From: Cylindrotheca closterium | Lineage: Eukaryota; Bacillariophyta; Bacillariophyceae; Bacillariales; Bacillariaceae | Length of the DNA stretch: 64,000 bases | Assembly (NCBI GenBank): GCA_933822405.4 | Contig: CAKOGP040000058.1 | Coordinates: forward strand, 33,449 to 97,448 | Direction of reading: 5' to 3' | Part shown: one piece after another, positions 53,797-64,000 of the stretch | Position numbering within the stretch: the first letter of the stretch is position 1 | Layout: each line of letters begins with the position of its first letter | Notes under the pieces: generated by a model | What the model was told of the DNA's origin: nothing | Database searches by the model: none | The model's input: the letters and a program-made list of their open reading frames with translations, nothing else | Position numbers and translations under genes: made by a program

Positions 53797-54064
53797 TGTT
53801 AGAAGTAAGCGATCCACTGCCGCCTGCAATCTACCTGTTCAATTGACTGCGATTTAGCTGTCCAGGTATTGTTGCCTTCTAAGTATATGAATTTACAGTA
53901 TATAGAAGTATATAGATCTATCAGAGATCCTACTTTATCAACCAATTCACTTGTTGCTTGCAATATATTATAAAAAGTGAGAACAGTCTGTCAACTTTTG
54001 ACTTTGACTCTTTCTTCTCCAGCTCAGTGGAAATTCTCAGAATTCTCTCTATGTCAGCCTGACA
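53797..54064 (-). repeat. 5' LTR of element 2
   Basis: 268 bp. In element orientation it starts TGTCAGGCTGACATAG, itself containing an inverted repeat, and ends CTTCTAACA, so it has TG...CA ends. Confidence 0.75.
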
Positions 54065-54264
54065 TGCTGCAAGTTCAATCTGTTTATCCGTTCATCTTCC
54101 ACAGTAGTCGGTACTTTGATTAGTATCCAACTTTGGTTCTTGCTTGAATCTTGCTTTCTTACATCATCAACATGATGATTTCCATAGAAATAGATTGTCT
54201 TTTCTGACTCGCCACGCGCGATATTTTTAGTCCTATCAGTCAACATCATTTCTCTATTGTTCAC

Positions 54265-54930
54265 ATGTATTCTCTTTTTCTCGTTTCTCCAAATATGTAC
54301 TTAAAAAATCCTAATATATCCAACAGCTTGGGCTGTAGGCATCATCTAACATTGTTAAGGATCATTGGTGGAGATGAGACGTTGGGTAATACCCCTACTT
54401 TTGACAGTTGTACAATTGGATTGTTTCAAGCTCAATGCTATTTGTTCCACTACAACGTTTCTTGTCCAATCGAACATGATCTAGTGATTTTGAACACTTG
54501 CAACTACTCCTATATGGAAAATGTATTGCGAATAATGGAGATCGGATCTAATTTTGTTGCTAAAGTCAATGACAAGACAGATCTGGACAAATACACAATT
54601 TACTTGAAAGAGAATCATGAATTTGCTTTAAACCTGCTGTTGGAAGTTGTTGAATACAACTCTCAAGCTTGGACAATTGTCAACTCACATGTGAAAAGGT
54701 AGTTGATCCAGAACGGAAGTAAGGGTGAGGTATATGGCAAAGGATATCCTCCTCATGAAGAATTTCTCAAAAAGATGAAGGCTAGCAGATTCAATACTGC
54801 ACCATCAAGGAAAAAAATTGCAAAAGAAGTGGCATTGGTCATCCATCTGCTGACGCAATTCCACGATTGTAACTGGATTGTTGTTCCTTTTTTTAAGGTA
54901 GAGAATGATCAAAGAAAAGGCCAGTCTTGA
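54265..54930 (+). pseudogene. Unrecognised open frame interrupted by a stop
   Basis: A single frame runs from the ATG at 54265 to 54930 with one TAG at 54700-54702. The part before the stop reads SLGCRHHLTLLRIIGGDETLGNTPTFD and NHEFALNLLLEVVEYN. The part after has GYPPHEEFLKKMKASRFNTAPS. I do not recognise it. It lies between element 2 and Penelope-like remnants, so it may be mobile-element debris. Confidence 0.3.
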
Positions 54931-55339
54931 CCAAAGCTATTGAAGTGAAAGTAGCTTTTGCCAAGGCTTCATCAGCGGTAAGACAAGTGTGGCAAGAGGC
55001 AAGAGCATTGGGATTTTCAAGTTTGCAATACAACAGAGCAAGCCAACATGGATAATTTGCCGTTTGCAGCCATGATTGTAACAGGACCATGTGGAACACA
55101 TGGTGGTTTGAAAGTTTGGTCATGCTGTTGTGCAACCAAGTTCAAGGAATTCCAATATGGATATCAATTTGACTCTGTATTTGGAAGCGGATCCAAGATT
55201 TCACGTTGGATGCTTGATACGGGTCATGCTGTCGGGCATTTTGATTTGACATGGCGTGAGAACAGCAGGCTGTAAGCAACAATAAGTTGTTCAATTGGAA
55301 CAAGGACTCTGCTTGAGTTGCGGAGCTCCCATAAGTGTG

Positions 55340-56964
55340 GTTCAACCTGAGTTGTTACCACAAGTGGGAGTGGGGTGCAAACAAGTCTCATTTCTCAAGT
55401 GGTTTTGTACAATTTGAGTTTGGCAAGGTTGTGGTTGCAGGCTCTGCCAAAGGTCTTTGTTAGGGACAACGGTCGTATTGCAAGAAGGCTTGCTGAATAG
55501 ATTGGCAGGTGGGGTTGCGATTGTGAAACGGCAAGTGGAGAAAGCAAAGTCCATTGTTTGAGGTAGCGGAAGGATCTTGTCTAGGCTTTTGGCGAATTGG
55601 TGTAGGGCCTTTTTGAAAGCAGAGCAAAGAAACTTCAGTTTGTATGCGCGGGCGACAAGATGGGAGTGGAATTTTGACAAGGAGGCTCTCTTGTCTGCGT
55701 CTTTAGAAGTGAGTCGTAGAATGCAAAAGATCCCGCCGGTAGCCAAGCCGAGATGTACTGAGGAGGTGTGAGTGGAGTTTGGAGCGATGTATAGGTGTAG
55801 GTTCAGTGGCTTTTTGTACAGTTTTGTGCTGATTTGAAAATGTTTGACAGAGAGGGTGAGAAAGAGTAGAGGATTCCTAGTTCAGGGAACAATAGTTGTC
55901 TTGGCAATTTTTGAATTCTTCCCAGAGTTGGCGATCGGTATCTAGATTGGGATGGTGGATCCAGATACCGAGTTGATCATCAATGTATTGATGTAGGTAG
56001 TGTAGTGACCATCCAAAACGTTGTAGAAGATCAAGTTCAAAAATACCGTAGTAGAGAGTTGCAAAAGAGGGCGCTGGTGGTGTGTCCATTGCGGTTCCAT
56101 CAGTCTGGAGCCAGTAGGTGGGTGTCTCCAAATCAAAAGCAGTTTCTCGTCATGAGAAGTTGTAAAGCTGTCATGACTGAGTTGATGTCAACATTTTCAC
56201 ACAGTGAGGACGTGGACAGGAATTCTTCAATACAGCCACAACATCACCAGTGAAAAGACTCGGTGCCATGTTATAAATGTCAGTTTTGAGTACAAACGAG
56301 CTTGACAAATAAGTAGGTAGTTTCTGGAGGATGGGTTGGAGTTGTTGATCCAACCATTTTCCAAGGCCATAGAGTAGGCTACCAGAGACCGAGACAATTG
56401 GTCGCGTTTTCCAGGGGATCACGCCCACCAACATACTCAACAATGCTCCAAAGAAAATAGTCCTTCCGCTCAAGACTCTCTTTTGCTAGCATACATTGTA
56501 GAAGTGCTCCAATCACAGCTGGTATTTCCTTTTTCTCTCTCTTAACTTCCTCTGACACGACCTTGAAGACAACTTTGAGGCCTCTCACTTGTGATCTTGT
56601 GTCGCAATTCCTTTTTGGAAAGTTTCAAATAGGCACGGAGCTTCTCTTTTGTATATTTCATTGCTTTGATCTTATTAAACACGATAGTCCATGCAAGCGT
56701 CAGGTACTGTGCATATAGCTCCGAGAAGCAATATGGAAATCCGACATGGTTGCCAAACACAAAATGTCTAGCAGTTGACAAAAAGATTTCCAACAACTGG
56801 TCTTCCTTGCAACCAACGATGCAGATCTGGCAAAAAAACTTTGCTGTTTCCTTGAACTTTGCAGCATTGGCATTTTGTGTAGGATGACCCACCCAGTCAC
56901 TGAGACATTGAAACCTAATAAGCAATTGCCATGACTTTAGCGGTAACAACGCAGTCTTGTGCAT
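55340..56964 (-). pseudogene. Penelope-like reverse transcriptase remnant
   Basis: Reading down the minus strand in several frames: RPIVSVSGSLLYGLGKWLD...LPTYLSSSFVLK (about 56405-56280), SLFTGDVVAVL, GTAMDTPPAPSFATLYYGIFE and YIDDQLGIWI (56090-55955), then FHSHLVARAYKLKFLCSAFKKAL (about 55680-55610). This is the block order of a reverse transcriptase family, probably Penelope-like, that is common in diatoms. Several frame changes and stops make it dead. Sequence above 56500 (KYTKEKLRAYLKLSKKELR) probably belongs to its N-terminal part. Confidence 0.7.
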
Positions 56965-56968
56965 ATTT

Positions 56969-57271
56969 TCAACACAGACAAATGACAGCGTCGTTCATAA
57001 AACCACTGCTGATCAGGCAATCTCTGACTCTGCTGTCACACTCTTCCCAACCAGCTAAGAACTCAAGTAAGTCGCGTATGAACCCCCTTCCGGCAATTTT
57101 GTTGTCTAGCACATGGGTTATTTCCCCCCTTCTTATATGCCTGTCCACTTCAACCATTTGCACAAGGCAGTGGTCCAACAGCTCAAGCAACGTACTGTGA
57201 TTTGTGTCAAGCCAGGCCAACAGGTCTTCTGGTTGTGGTGAGTCACGCAATGTCACTTTCATCACAGCCAT
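56969..57271 (-). pseudogene. Short open frame, possible remnant of the same element
   Basis: 100 codons with leucine-rich helical character (DLLAWLDTNHSTLLELLDHCLVQMVEVDRHI). It lies just upstream of the reverse transcriptase remnant on the same strand. Not recognised. Confidence 0.3.
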
Positions 57272-58469
57272 GTAACCACATCATGCCTTCTGCGGGTCAG
57301 ATTCAAAAGTCGGTAACCATTTGCGGTCTACTTCAAATCCAGAAGACTGAATCAGCATCTTCAGTTCAGATTTTTATCAGTTTTTATTCAAGTTTGATAA
57401 TTTTTATGAGATCAATCAATTTGTGTGCTATTTTCTATTTCTGGTTGCAGTGCCAGCACCTGAACAACAAGAATAGATCGCGGCAGAATTTTTCTCTAGC
57501 CATATGGGCTACCTATATTATGGCAAACAAATCAAGCAAACATACAAGTACGGTACCAAATAAACGTTCCAGGCAAATGTATCTGCATAGCTATTATAAA
57601 ATTTTATTATAAACCACCAGTACAGTAAATACTATGAATCAGATACCAATAACCTGTTGTTGGTCCATTGAATAAGTTCTTCTTTGGAATTCTGTGTTGC
57701 CAAGATCGTCTATTGCTTGTCCAGCCAGTATTGTTCTTTTGACCTCCGCCACTATTACCGTGTTTATGCCTTCTTCTGAGCCGTTACCTGATTGCATCAC
57801 AGAGTTAGTATGCTTGTCTCTTTTGTTGCTTCCATGATCAACGCCCATGTCTTTGTCCAAATCCCTGGTGCTTCAACCATCGGTAATTACATCTTCGCCT
57901 TGTTCTCTATTGTCAATACTGCGATCAGCACTGTCAGCTGCCATTTCTGCTTGTTCCTATTGTTGTCTTACCTCCTTTGCCTTTCTTTTCCTGCCCATTA
58001 TTTTGGAAAGTATGTGGTCTGTCCTCCATACGTCTAGTTTTGTAGTCTGAAAGGATCTGGTAGTCATAAGTTTTCCTTGTCTATATTTCGTCCAGTAGTT
58101 GATCTGTTTTGGCTGACTAACCCAGTTTGATCTTTGTTGTGAGCTAAAGCTTGAGAAGGCTTTTTGAAATAATATCTGGTCTCCAAAGTTTGTGGACAAC
58201 CGGCAAAGGTTGGATCGCCCATTGTCAAAGGATCCGTGGTTTTCATGTCGCTACATTTCAGTCTTGAGCGTTGACTGAAGACGGCCACTTGTTACCGTTT
58301 AAACTGTTTGGTTGCAAGTAATTTGTCACATGGGTAGACGTACTCAGGATATCTTGCTCCATACTATGTATATAATTATTTGTAGTGCGATTCTTTTAAT
58401 TAAGATCTCACACTGACGTTGTTGTGCAAAATTGCATTATACGACTCCGATCAGAAACTGAAAACAACT
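57272..58469. other. Unassigned repeat-like DNA
   Basis: Short minus-strand frames (57639-57860, 58064-58288) look like decayed coding sequence but match nothing I know. Confidence 0.4.
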
Positions 58470-58658
58470 GGACCGTGTGGCAAATTCGGGCATTTAGCGA
58501 AACCGAAACCGAATTTTAATGATGACGCGTAAAACTGAAAACTGTTTTCACACGGGGATATCCTGGAAATCCCGGGGGAAAAAAGGGAACTTTTAGGGAA
58601 CTTTTAGGGCACTTTCAGGGAACTTTCAGGGAACTTTTAGGTAGCTTGAGAGAATTTT
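58470..58658 (+). repeat. Left inverted repeat of foldback element
   Basis: Contains five GGGAACTTTTAGG/GGGCACTTTCAGG-type units. Imperfect inverse of 59312-59499. Confidence 0.75.
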
Positions 58659-59311
58659 TTACCAAACTTTTGGGAGATTCATTGAGACTCCCCAAATACT
58701 ATCCCTGTTTTCCCATCTCGCAAAGAAATTGTTACTTTTCAAATTGTGAACTATTATTATGCCATTGGCATCGGTTTTGGACAATCCAATGCTATCAACA
58801 AGGGCACTCTTCACTGTCGATAGCCTACAATGAATACTTGAGTGACTGATAATGCTGGACAATAGTAGTTGAAGGATTGGAGAACCAGCAATGTGAAAAA
58901 AGGGCCCAAGAAACCTATCAAGGACAGTGCTGGAGAGACATCACCAAAAACATGGACCCAAACCATGTCTACAAGCAGATAGGCAATGGCGTACATTCGG
59001 CCAAAAAGTCTTGTTCAGAACAAGGTCTTTGTCTTCGTTCACTGGATGGTCACATCTATTATTCAAGAAACCGACAGCCCCAAAGTTCTCGAGTTCAAGA
59101 TTTGGGCTAGAACTTGGCGGCAGGAGAAATTCAACGAGAGATTGAAACGTTTTGACACTATTGGAACTCGTTTTCGTTATACTATGGACAAGCATGAAGT
59201 CGTTTACACTGACTTTCTCGTTTTGATTCAATACGATATTGAGGATGGCCGTCCTTTGAATAGAGTCATCTACTATAGTGCAGTTTGTCTTTTGAGGGAA
59301 TATTGTTTCGC

Positions 59312-59499
59312 AAAAATTCTCTCAAGGTTCCCTAAAAGTTCCCTAAAAGTTCCCTTTTTCCCCGGGATTTCCAGGATATCCCCGTCTGAAAACAGTTTTC
59401 AGTTTTACCGCGTCATCACTAATTAGCGCGTGTTTCACAACCTATAGTCGGGTTTGGCGGTTTCGGTTTCGCTAAATGCCCGAATTTGCCACACGGTCC
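59312..59499 (-). repeat. Right inverted repeat of foldback element
   Basis: Has fewer minisatellite units than the left arm and a different stretch near 59420-59455. Confidence 0.75.
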
Positions 59500-59709
59500 T
59501 GGCAAAACGAAAATATTGAAATTTGTGCCGTGTTATTTTTACAACAACAGGAAAGACATTGAACGATGGCCGCTGCGAGAATCACATGGAGAAACTACAT
59601 TTGAGATGTTCTCAATTTCTCTCAGGATGAGGCACAAGAAATTGTTATTGAACAGGGCCTCAGTTCCCCTGCTTTCTTTGCCTGCTCAACGCATGACAAT
59701 ATTGATTCC

Positions 59710-61060
59710 TTGGTGAAACAAATCAATTGCACTGTGATTGATCCAGGAAATGATCCTGACACTACGTTTTCAATCAACCAAGCCCAGAAAATCATGCTCT
59801 ACGACCTTTGTGACTATTGCCAATTTATTTATATGGTGGATTGCCAACATGATCCAGCTTTTGGGACGCAAGCGAATTTGGCAAAAATCAATCGCTATTA
59901 TTCCCACTTGAAGAACAAGTCAAACAAATGTGGATATTTCAGAGGTTATGCCTCCCAAATTTGATAATAAAAATACGGTCAAACTGATGGAGAGCTTGGA
60001 ACAGTGGTTGAAACGCAATCGTGGAAAAGGTGGCAATTTGTTAACATATGTAATCCGTGAGCATCAAAATCCAGACGACAATCCAAGAGCTGATCCTGGT
60101 TTCCTTATGCCATCTGTGGAGGATGAGGCAATTTGCCGAAGCTTGCATTGAGAGGACCCGTTTGTCGCTAATAACAAAGCTGTATGGAATATGTTATATT
60201 CCGTCTGCCATGGAACCAATGATTGGCCTGTTATCAAAGGATACAAGACTACAGAAAATGGAAGGCAAGCGTATCTTGATCTGGTTGCCCACTATCAGGG
60301 CGAGGGCCAACTCAATAAGAGGCGCGACTCTGCCTACCGTGTCTTGAATACAACCCACAACAATGGAAAGAAAAAAAATTGTTTTGAAAAATTTGCGGCA
60401 CGGGTTCTTGGTGCCTTTGAAGACTTGAAAAATTGTGGCGACGGCATGTCGGAACATGCCAAGGTAACCAAGTTCTTGAGCATGATCAAAGAAGGTCCGC
60501 AGGGCGCAGGCTTGGAATCCTGTAAGACACTTGTCCGCGGAAGTCAAGCGTGAATGCAAAACCTGCGCACCGCTATCAACACTTTGCAGACTGAAGATAC
60601 GGCCCAGCAAACTCATTGCTGAACTGCGATCAGCGGCACAGGAGCCTTAGCTGCGGTCGATGGTGGCGGACAAAACTCCAATCGCGGACGTGGCCGTGGT
60701 TGTGATCGTGATAATGGTGGCCGTAATCGTAATTGTAATTGTAATCAACATGGGCATGGCAGAGGTCGCGGAAGAGGTGGTAGTTGAGACCACAATGGTA
60801 CTGCATGGTCCAATGATGGCACGACCATCCTCAACAACGGTGGATACTCCCAAGACACTTGGATCCGTTTCTTTGATTGTGATTGCCCTGTTGTCCTTCA
60901 AGCTCGTGAACGTGCTAACAGTCGTATTATGAGTGAACGTGACATTGCGGAATTGAACACTTTGTGTAAACAAAATTGTGACCGCCAACAAAATGAAGAA
61001 CCCGCACCTACACCGGCTCCAGCACCCTCTTCTGGCAATGTTGGAAGCGGAGTTTGTCGG
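59710..61060 (+). pseudogene. copia gag remnant (element 3)
   Basis: Blocks in shifting frames: PPKFDNKNTVKLMESLEQWLKR, LTYVIREHQNPDDNPRADPG, then VWNMLYSVCHGTNDWPVIKGY, GRQAYLDLVAHYQGEGQLNKR, FEKFAARVLGAFEDL, and a Gly/Arg/Asn-rich part. A capsid-like domain of this kind is typical of diatom copia gag. Stops near 60151 and 60553 break it. Confidence 0.65.
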
Positions 61061-61157
61061 AGGCTGACTATCAGATTTGTGTTACTTGTTCCCTTTCCTC
61101 TCATGTTTGTGTTTCAATGTCCCTTTCCCACTCCTTGCCCCAATTAGGGTTGGGGCC

Positions 61158-61226
61158 CCAATGTGAGCTTGACTCACACGCCGATACTTGTGCTTTGGCG
61201 AAAATTGTTTGGTTCTTGCAACCTAC
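61158..61226 (+). pseudogene. copia protease start (element 3), broken by insertion
   Basis: CELDSHADTCALAK has the Asp-Ser-His-Ala-Asp-Thr form of the protease site used by many diatom copia elements. A one-base shift follows, and after about ENCLVLATY the sequence enters the inserted element at 61229. Confidence 0.65.
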
Positions 61227-61228
61227 AG

Positions 61229-63055
61229 TCCAAACCAAGATCAGACTGGATATCGTGGAAAATCCGTAGCCGTGGTAGAGAACGCTATGATCGATCGAGT
61301 CGGATACCAGTTTGACCTAATCGACTACATATCCAACCGAAATTATACTACAAGAGGCAAGGCCTCCATCTTTACGATAAGACCTGGTCTTGATTACAAA
61401 TCTTGATATTTTAATATGTATTATTGCTTAATCTACGTAGACTAGTGGTATACGCAACAAAAGTTGCAAATTTCGGTCTAGAATACATGGAATTTCGAAT
61501 CATTCAATCAGGGCTCCTGCAATGTTGGGACGGGTCAACAGAAAACCAGACCAACAAATCTCATTTCTGCCGCACCATTGAAAAAAAACACCCAAAGTCG
61601 ATACATATAGGTATATTGGTCACTTTTGTAGTGGTCCTACCGTGTCTGGTTACCGACACGGCGACTGGGACACATTCCTGGGAAATTCTGGATTGAATGC
61701 CGAATTGACCCCCCAGGTCAAGTAGCTACAGCTCAATCACTTCCACCTTGAAATCTCCCATTCCAAGGTGCCAAACCTTGTTAAATATACCCATGGACTA
61801 ATAAAATGGGCCAGAATAAAGAAGATTGAGGAAATTAGGTCAACAATTCGACGATTCCAGAAATTTCAACAAACTTACATTTTTTTGACACCAGTTTGGC
61901 CACATGATTCTTGATCTAGGAGGAATCATTGCCTTGGTCCCAAAAAATCTAAACTTTAGGCATCCAAGAAAGACCCTGGTGTGTTGTTGGATGGATAGCT
62001 GTCTAAATGGCGGCCAGGGGGACCTCCAGAGCGGCAGAGAACCGACAGAACAAAGGAAGGAAATCGCAAAATCTTTCCAAATTAAACAAAGAAAGTGAAC
62101 CAATAATGCTCTGTCGTTGTATCAGATACCAATATACCATAATATACCTTGAAGCTCGGCGATCTCTGCATGTGTGGCCCTCTGTGGACCCCAAAGGGCA
62201 GGCTGACCGAAACAATTCTAACAACGCTTGTTGATTGTGGCATGATTGGGGTAAAACCTAAATTGAATCATGGCTCATGGCGTAGTATAAATATCAAAAG
62301 TGCCTGCCGTAGCATCTGAATCCACCTATTCTTCTTGTGGGGCCCATGCCATGACATAGATGTGTTTTTGACGAATTTTGCCACTTGATGAACTCGATGG
62401 AGAATATGCACAATGAAACCTTGATATCGACCACCAGATGATTCCAAGACCTCCATTATAACGCCAGAAGCAACCTCTGCTGGAATTTTCAAGTACTTGG
62501 TGCCTTGAGACTTCGTGGGCTCCCAAAACCATAATAATTCTTCGTTTTGGACGTTGATGGTGGGCTTCAGTGGTCATTTTGGGAACCAAAGAAAAAAACG
62601 AGGCCAGATCACGTCATAGAAACAGGATAGCTTATGTAAAGATACAACTACTGTCAGCTGTGCATCAATTTTCTTGCAGTCGGTGATAACTGCAAGTGCC
62701 TCAAAGCTTACCATCGTAGTGAAATCAAATTCATCATACTTTTTGGTGGATTTTGACCGTTTGGATTCATCTCGCATCTCCACTTTTTTCGATATTATAC
62801 TAGTGTGATGTGTTAGGAAGCGAATTGTGCAAAAAAGTGGAGATGCCCGATGTTTTGTTGATGTCAACAAGGGGTCGGAAGGTTGATGATGAAATTGACG
62901 ATTTGTTGTTCTGATGGATTGGTACAAAACCCACGAAATTGCACGATGACACGGGGAGTTTGCCAAAGTACTTTCTTAGACCTGTTATGTGACGTGGACT
63001 ACTATTCTTACGTATTTCTACTGCGTGTTTGAGAATTTTGGTTTGGACTGTATCC
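61229..63055. mobile_element. Tc1/mariner-like TIR element inserted in copia protease
   Basis: The left end CAGTCCAAACCAA and the right end TTGGTTTGGACTG are perfect inverted repeats, each flanked by TA. Removing it rejoins the copia protease (LATY to PHTLTVKGF). The interior of about 1.8 kb has only broken minus-strand frames (61840-62103, 62268-62492, 62574-62966) and no transposase I can recognise, so it is non-autonomous or decayed. Confidence 0.75.
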
Positions 63056-63057
63056 TC

Positions 63058-64000
63058 ATACCTTGACAGTTAAAGGCTTTGATCCTTTGCTTGGCAGTGT
63101 GCCTAACGTTAAAGTTGCGAAAGTTGCAGTTGCTTATGATTGTCCTCTGTCCCTTGAAACGTATATCTTGATCTTTGATCAAGCATTGTACATCCCAACC
63201 ATGAAAAGTAGTCTCCTTTGTGTGGATCAACTTCGAGATTTTGGTATAATTGTGAATGATCGCAATCAATATTCATGTTCAATTATTGATGAAAACTTGG
63301 GGTTACATATCCCGATGGACTTCCTGAAGCCTATAAGCTTCTTTGCTTGTCGCAAACCTGTGCTGTCTGAACTTGATGAATATGTTTCGGTGGAAATGAC
63401 CAGTTCCATCCCTTGGGAACCTTATGATCCTGAATCCTCTTGCATCAAACAAAATTTACGACGTGAATATCAAGGGGACATAGCAACTCAACAAATCCAT
63501 TCTGTTGAACACTCTGATCCCAACTACCGCTCTATTTGCCCACTCGCTCTTCCTATTTCTTTTGGGGACAGAGTTGAGGCGACCATCAATGGTGTTAAAA
63601 CAATTGGCAACAGCTATTTGGTTGAACCTGAACAAGTTGCGCGAAGATGGCGAATCAGCCTTGAATGTGCCCGCTGTACTCTCAAGAAAACAACCCAGCG
63701 TGCTTTGCGGGACTGGACTAAAGTCGAAGGCTCAAGACAATTTTGCCCCACTCAAGTCCAACTTGAATATCCTAGGTTGCGTGCTGATATTTGGGCCGAT
63801 ATCAAACAAGGCCCCTGTGTTTCTGATGAAGGAAATAAATATGTTGCTGTCTATGCTGCTGCCTGTCAATGGGGGGCCCGTGGCTACGCTTTGAAGAAAG
63901 AATCTGAAGTGAGCAACTCGCTCAAGGAACTATTTCGTGATATTGGCTTTCCAAGAGTTCTCCGACCTGATGATGCTCAATCGTTGACTGCTGGAGAATT
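63058..64000 (+). pseudogene. copia protease-integrase part (element 3), runs off the window
   Basis: VKGFDPLLGSVPNVKVAKVAVAYDC, then TYILIFDQALYIPTMKSSLLCVDQL are the second half of the protease. VARRWRISLECARCTLKKTTQRALRDW and later YAAACQWGARGYALKKESEVSNSLKELF, then GFPRVLRPDDAQSL fit the atypical integrase of CoDi-type elements. A mostly open frame of more than 280 codons suggests that this half decayed less than gag. Confidence 0.7.

Larger units (their letters stand above)
50110..54064 (-). mobile_element. Defective copia element lacking reverse transcriptase (element 2)
   Basis: Minus-strand element: 5' LTR 53797-54064, gag-protease-integrase 53715-51118, linker remnants to about 50412, then directly the 3' LTR 50110-50366. 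Reverse transcriptase and RNase H are missing. The LTRs differ at about 2 of 257 positions. There is no ATG for gag, an in-frame UGA, a one-base frameshift, and 105 N at 51963-52067. No clear target-site duplication was found. Confidence 0.82.
58470..59499. mobile_element. Foldback-type element with inverted repeats of about 190 bp
   Basis: The left end GGACCGTGTGGCAAATTCGG... is inverted at the right end (...CCGAATTTGCCACACGGTCC). The arms span about 58470-58658 and 59312-59499 and include GCGAAACCGAAACCG, GTTTTCACACGGGGATATCC and a GGGAACTTTTA minisatellite. The interior of about 650 bp carries host-like sequence (NMDPNHVYKQIGNGVHSAKKSC) but no recognised transposase. No target duplication was evident. 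Confidence 0.75.
59560..64000 (+). mobile_element. Decayed copia element interrupted by a DNA transposon (element 3, continues past the window)
   Basis: Plus-strand gag pieces run from about 59600 to 61060, the protease start is at about 61158-61226, and protease to integrase resumes at 63058 and runs to the edge. Several stops and frame changes occur. LTRs are not identified; the left one may be hidden by the foldback element. Confidence 0.72.

Overview
The window looks like nuclear DNA from a raphid pennate diatom. The evidence is indirect. Genes carry short GT-AG introns of about 70-115 bp. One protein has an N-terminus with the stramenopile plastid signature ASAF. There are secreted GDPH/von Willebrand D-like proteins of the kind diatoms carry in large numbers, a class C seven-helix receptor fused to a phosphoinositide phosphatase, and Ty1/copia, Penelope-like and Tc1/mariner-like elements of diatom type. 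I cannot name the species. A run of 105 N at 51963-52067 shows that this is a scaffold of a draft assembly.

Left part, 1-16 kb. A gene entering from the left edge encodes a class C seven-transmembrane receptor joined through one small intron to an inositol-polyphosphate 5-phosphatase and a C2 domain. Next come a four-exon histidine phosphatase, the first of three GDPH/vWD-like secreted proteins (copy A), a protein with a glutamine/methionine-rich repeat, a transposase-like gene with a frame break near its start, and a large unrecognised protein.

Middle, 16-46 kb. This part holds RNase P/MRP subunit POP1 and a small charged protein transcribed away from it, then a nearly pristine copia element (21408-28100) on the minus strand. 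Its gag and pol share one frame and are separated only by UGA-CGG. It sits directly against the promoter of GDPH copy B, and copy C follows. After these lie a plastid-type membrane protein, a class II CCA-adding enzyme, a 974-residue low-complexity protein with a plastid-type presequence, a four-exon secreted PhoX/DUF839-like protein and a four-helix membrane protein.

Right part, 46-64 kb. A membrane-anchored sulfotransferase-like gene is the last intact host gene. Beyond it is a transposon graveyard. A short secreted-protein gene is cut off by a defective copia element that lost its reverse transcriptase. Then come Penelope-like reverse transcriptase remnants, a foldback element with inverted repeats of about 190 bp, and a third, decayed copia element that runs off the window. 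That last element is itself interrupted by a TA-flanked Tc1/mariner-like insertion.

Common themes are lipid and phosphate signalling at the left end, secreted and cell-surface proteins (GDPH trio, PhoX-like, sulfotransferase, tetraspan) through the centre, and layered mobile elements that have altered at least two host loci.
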